From the NCBI GenBank assembly GCA_012861695.1, contig JAAOOA010000542.1, forward strand, positions 156,501-220,500: a DNA stretch of 64,000 nt. Reading direction: 5' to 3'. Positions 59,834 through 64,000 of the stretch are shown piece after piece (the first letter of the stretch is position 1; every line of letters starts with the position of its first letter). The notes beneath the pieces were generated by a model. That model saw nothing but the letters and a program-made list of their open reading frames with translations, was not told the origin of the DNA and ran no database searches. The DNA comes from Trematomus loennbergii. Its lineage: Eukaryota; Chordata; Actinopteri; Perciformes; Nototheniidae. Made by a program: the position numbers and the translations under genes.

Positions 59834-60789
59834 TCAGCTCCTTCTCTGCACACGGGACATTCAGAGTGGAGAAGGAGGTCACCTTTCTCTGGATTTACTT
59901 GTAGTTTTATTTGTTATTTTTCAGGGGGTTTATTTTTCTCAGCATTTCACACACAGCTCACGCCGACACATCGTGGATCTTTTTGTTTCTGAGGGAAAAC
60001 ATTTTTTTTTTTGCGACTAATCCGACGGACAGAACTGGTCTTGTTTTTTTGTGTCCATATTTTGCCAAGCTTCCCCTAGTGATGAGCCAACCATTTTGTT
60101 TAGTTTTTTAAGGGCAGTTGAACCTCCTCCTGGACGACTGAAAGCACCGTTCACTGCAGTCTTACATCGCTTTTAAACATTTTTTTTTTTAAGGAAACAA
60201 ACAATACTGCCAATATTGTAGAAAAAATAAAATATCAGGAGCTCAGTGGTGCCTCTCGTTTTTGGACTGTTGCCATGAGGGGGGGGTCTGAATTGCCCCC
60301 CCCCACCTCACTCATCTCCCTTCTGCATCATTTCTCACATATCAGACCCTCTCTCTCCTGCATTCGCTCCATCAAAGTGCATCTCGCTGTGTTTTAACTC
60401 TGTTTGAAGGGGTCAGAGGTCACTGTCTCTCCTCTCAGCTTGCAGAATATTCCCAACGATTCTCTCCGTCACAAAGCCCCCCCCCCTTCAGCTTCCTGTT
60501 CAACCGAAGTGTTACCGGACAGTGTTTTTATCACGACAACCAGGATGAGAGTGAGACTGTTTAAGGAAAATGTAACCACCCCCAAAAAACATCTGAATTT
60601 GAAATATTGAACCGGTTACCTTGAATTTTTGAATAAAAGGGTTCTTTTCTTTCTAAAATAATTCAAGGTAACACTGGGAGAGAAATGTATACACAAATGA
60701 TTATTATTTGTGGGTAAAGTTTTCCTTTTTAATTCAAGACAAATTCTGGTGAAGTGTTACGGAAGAGGATTAGGGCCACATATGAGTTT

Positions 60790-61440
60790 CTTTTTGATAT
60801 TGACCAAAAGGGAAACGTTTTTTGGAGTTCTGAGATAAAAGTTGGAACTCTTGACAAAAATCGAAATTGTAAGAAAAAGTTGGAATTCTGAAAATAAAGT
60901 TGGAATTCTGGGGAAAAAACTCGGAATTCTGAGAAAAAAGTTGGAATTTTTACGAAAACTTAAATTGTGAGAGAAAAAGTTGGAATTCTGAGGAAAATAA
61001 ATTGGAATTTTGAAAAGAAAGTCGGAATTCTGAGAAGAAGAAAGTTGGCATTTTGAGACATTTCTTTGACTCAAATCGAAATTATGAGAAAAACGTTTGA
61101 ATTTGGAACAAAAAAAGTTGGAATTGGAAAATCGAATTGTGAGAAAAAAGTTGGAATTCTGAAAAAAAGTGGCATTTTGAGACATTTCTTTGACTCAAAT
61201 CGAATTGTGAGAAAAAAGTTGGAATTCAGAGCTAAAAAGTTGTAATTCTGAAAAAAGTTGGAATTTTGATTAAAATCAGAATTGTAAAAAAAAAGTTGGA
61301 ATTCTGAGGGAAAAAAATTGGAATTTAGAAAAAAATTCGGAATTCTGAAAAAAAAAATTGAATTCTGGGATTAAAGTCAGAATTTGAGAAAAAAAAATAT
61401 AATATATATTTTTCTTCTGAAAACTAAAAAATTCGGACTT
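60790..61440. repeat. Degenerate aagttggaattctgag repeat
   Basis: Roughly 25 imperfect ~20-24-bp units of gagaaaaaagttggaattct. Minus-strand ORFs rich in Phe, Asn and Ser across it (60757-61647) are artefacts of the repeat. Confidence 0.85.
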
Positions 61441-62231
61441 TGATCTCAGAATAAAACAAAATTCCCTTCGTGTCAGATCTCCAGAAAGTGGCCCTGTTCC
61501 TCGTCTAAAGCACAGCTCCGGCCTCCTCTCTTTCCACATCACCACATCTCTTTCTCTGACACATATTTCCTTTAAATTGGGAGCGTTAATGAAACGCAGA
61601 GCGCCGCCGGCTGAGCTCCTCGAGAGGTGGAGGATATCAAATCTCACTCGTTATGATTTCTACTCGATACGTGTATGTATATATAAATATATTTGTGTGT
61701 TTATATTCCGTATAGAACATACACACAGGATGAAACACCGTCAGCTGTGGTTTGCTGTACACTGGAGAAAAAGAGATGTACTATTCATTTTTCCCGACAT
61801 GAATTTAATCAGTAATAAAACGTTTTAAAGGAATAAATATTTGACACATAATGGCTGATCTTGTGCGTCAGTGATTTGAGGCTCGCTCTTAACTTCATTT
61901 TAAACCTGTGTCTTTTTCTTTTCTGTGAATAAAAGTGTATGAGAGGAAGTGTGAAGCGTCTCGTTGCTGGCCGTCTTTAATCGTCTGTTCGTGTCTTTAC
62001 TGTCATCCATTACTATCATCACTTATTTACAGTTTTACACACATCACTTTTTACTTTTTCATGGAAGAGCGGGGATTTACAACATCAGGACTTCACGTTA
62101 TCATTAAAAAAAACAAAGCTAATGCTGAAATACTTATTTAAAACTTAAGTCTGAGTGACTTTTATCAGGTAGTTTATTCAAAGTAATGCAAAGTGTTGAC
62201 CAAATGAATATTTTGAGTATAAGAAATCAGT

Positions 62232-62320
62232 GGTGGTAGAAGTACTCAGATCTTGTACTTGAGTAAAAGTAGAAAAGTATTATCATCAAAATATAGTGAA
62301 AGTAGTGACAGTAAAAGTAT
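62232..62320. repeat. Second copy of AGTAAAAGTAG repeat
   Basis: agaagtactcagatcttgta then gagtaaaagtagaaaagt and agtgacagtaaaagta, as at 54836-55160 and in the same orientation. The two copies bracket the rab35 segment. Confidence 0.65.
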
Positions 62321-62726
62321 TTACTGAACACTGCGTGGAGGAAAGGCTGACTTCGAGTTAATAAACTAGTTAAAGTGGGATTCAAAATGCATTTTAGCGT
62401 GCATTTGGAGAGAGGAGTGGCGTTAGATGTCAAGAAATACAGACAGCGTCACAGAGGGCTTCCCACAATGCACCTGTTCAAACCCGTCAAAGATCATATA
62501 TTGGAAAGATACATTTTGGAAAAACAGCTGAGCTTGTTTCACCAACAAAACAACAAATGCAAAAATGTACCAGCTGGAACTGTGGCTGCATAAGATAAGT
62601 GTTATGAATATATTAGATCTACAGAAGTACACTTTACGATATTTTATTTACAGAAAATATTAAATGTGTCCTAAAACGTTGCACATAATTGTAATATGAT
62701 GAAGGTTTGTGTTACTGATTAGCATA

Positions 62727-64000
62727 TGTTGCGCTTGTATTGCAACCAAAGGTCAAGAAAACACAGTTTACTGCAGGTCACAATAAATAATGTGTTTTAA
62801 TAAAGAGAACAGGCAGTAAAACTGTGAGCTCTGTCACTCTCCACAGCCTTAAACTCAACCCAGAATGCATTTCTCACACAAAGACACTGATCAAAGTACT
62901 AAAAACATGAATTAATATTTTGATATAACAGTTCTGGCCTGAAATTCTAATTCCCTTAAGAGAAACTAATAATTGATTCATGGACAAAGTTTGTCTTTTG
63001 TTATATTTAATAAAGTAAAAAAGAAAGTCAATATACAAAAGACAATCGATCTAAAATTCAGGAACAGAGCTACTTCATCCTCAGAGGATACAGAAGTTCT
63101 GCTTACAGTCTCACTATAAAGTAGAGAGAAAATATCCAACTGGTCCCACCCATAAATTCTCTTAGGCATCATCTAAACATCCCATCATTAAACCATTAAA
63201 CTCCTTTAACCTGTTAAGCAACCCCGGTACCGACGCCCTCCCGCAACATCTTGCAGGAAACAGTGTCTGAGGGCATCTTAATATTTAATAAACTATGAAT
63301 GTTTTATATCCATGTAACGGGAAGAAACTCATCGAACTGATCGTTTTTATTTTTTTTTCAAAATAAAACCCACAATGCTAACGCTGAGCCTCTGAATTAG
63401 CAACGAGCGAAAAATGCTAACAGATTACTGCACAGAAATTCACTCACAAAACCTTATTATTTATCTTTTCTGCACATCCAACACATCGTTTCACATCGTG
63501 AGATGACACAGAGTCGATGGGTGCATACATTATCACTCCATGATACGAACTCGCGACTTTATAAACAAAAACAGACATCAAAACATGTGGCGCTAGGTAG
63601 CTAAAAACGCTAACATGGCTCACCTGTGTCTTTGTCTGGTCAAAAGTGGTCTTCAATGGCATTAAAACGCTAAAAACGCTTCTGAAGTTAATCCATAGGT
63701 TAATCCAATGTGTCTGTGTACCTTTGAAATGATTTCTGATAATCCATGAGCAATAAACCCTGCTTTTCCGTTTCCAGATGTCAGAGCTACAGTATAGGTT
63801 CGCTCTGATGCAAAACTGCATGCGCGAAGCCCCCACCTTTTTGTTGTACCATGTGTGTGAGTGGGGAGATTCCCCTTCGATTCTATTGGCTCTAACGGTC
63901 AGAAAGAGATGTCAATCACCAAAATCGACCAATGGGTTCCAGAGAAATGGTAAAACCCCCATTTCCACCCAAATCATCTCAGAGGTGGAGTTGTTTTTGC
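62727..64000. repeat. Start of NLR tandem unit C (3' flank)
   Basis: 62727-63126 matches 39516-39918; 63127-64000 matches 1-875 with very few differences. It includes the left part of a family 1 TTAA MITE (TTAA at 63206-63209). By order, a third minus-strand NLR would lie beyond the window. Unit C is closer to A than to B here: it keeps the MITE region that B lost. Confidence 0.8.

Noticed and set aside
60757..61647. Phe/Asn/Ser-rich minus-strand ORFs
   Set aside because: Antisense of the degenerate aagttggaattctgag repeat in the rab35 3' region.

Overview
The window is vertebrate, and almost certainly teleost fish, nuclear DNA. It has GT-AG introns, tandem fish-type NLR immune genes, a DIRS-type tyrosine-recombinase retrotransposon, PIF/Harbinger, hAT-like and TTAA-target MITE elements, a tRNA-derived SINE, long (AC)n microsatellites, and the last coding exon of a vertebrate rab35 gene. 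No species can be named from the sequence alone.

The backbone is a head-to-tail tandem duplication of a minus-strand NLR gene (CARD, FISNA-like segment, NACHT, repeated LRR-type exons). Copy A fills about 1-27.2 kb and copy B about 39.5-54.75 kb. The 3' flank of a third unit (C) starts at about 62.73 kb and runs off the window. Both full copies keep the same exon order: a 5' exon with a short upstream ORF, a CARD exon with the start codon, one large FISNA-NACHT exon, an 88-codon exon, a run of ~145-149-codon repeat-module exons (7 in A, 3 in B), then LRR exons and a short terminal exon. Copy A is much longer because of the extra modules, a 6.5-kb DIRS element between its last two modules, and two back-to-back TTAA MITEs in another intron.

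The A-B spacer (27.2-39.5 kb) is mostly mobile DNA. It holds a possible DNA-transposon remnant, a young non-autonomous Ty3/gypsy-like LTR element with 4-bp target duplication, a TATA/CRE promoter-like region with a spliced poorly coding unit, and a 5.5-kb two-gene Harbinger transposon with a SINE and minisatellite inside it. Copy B carries its own 2-kb insertion with hAT-like sequence in its 5' intron, absent from A. The B-C spacer (54.75-62.7 kb) holds microsatellites, a perfect 57-bp minisatellite and the terminal exon and 3' UTR of rab35 on the plus strand. I could find no upstream rab35 exon.

Many reading frames are broken by single-base losses, often in homopolymer runs. The breaks fall in different exons in copies A and B and also hit the Harbinger genes. 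This may be real decay or consensus error, so pseudogene calls here are provisional.
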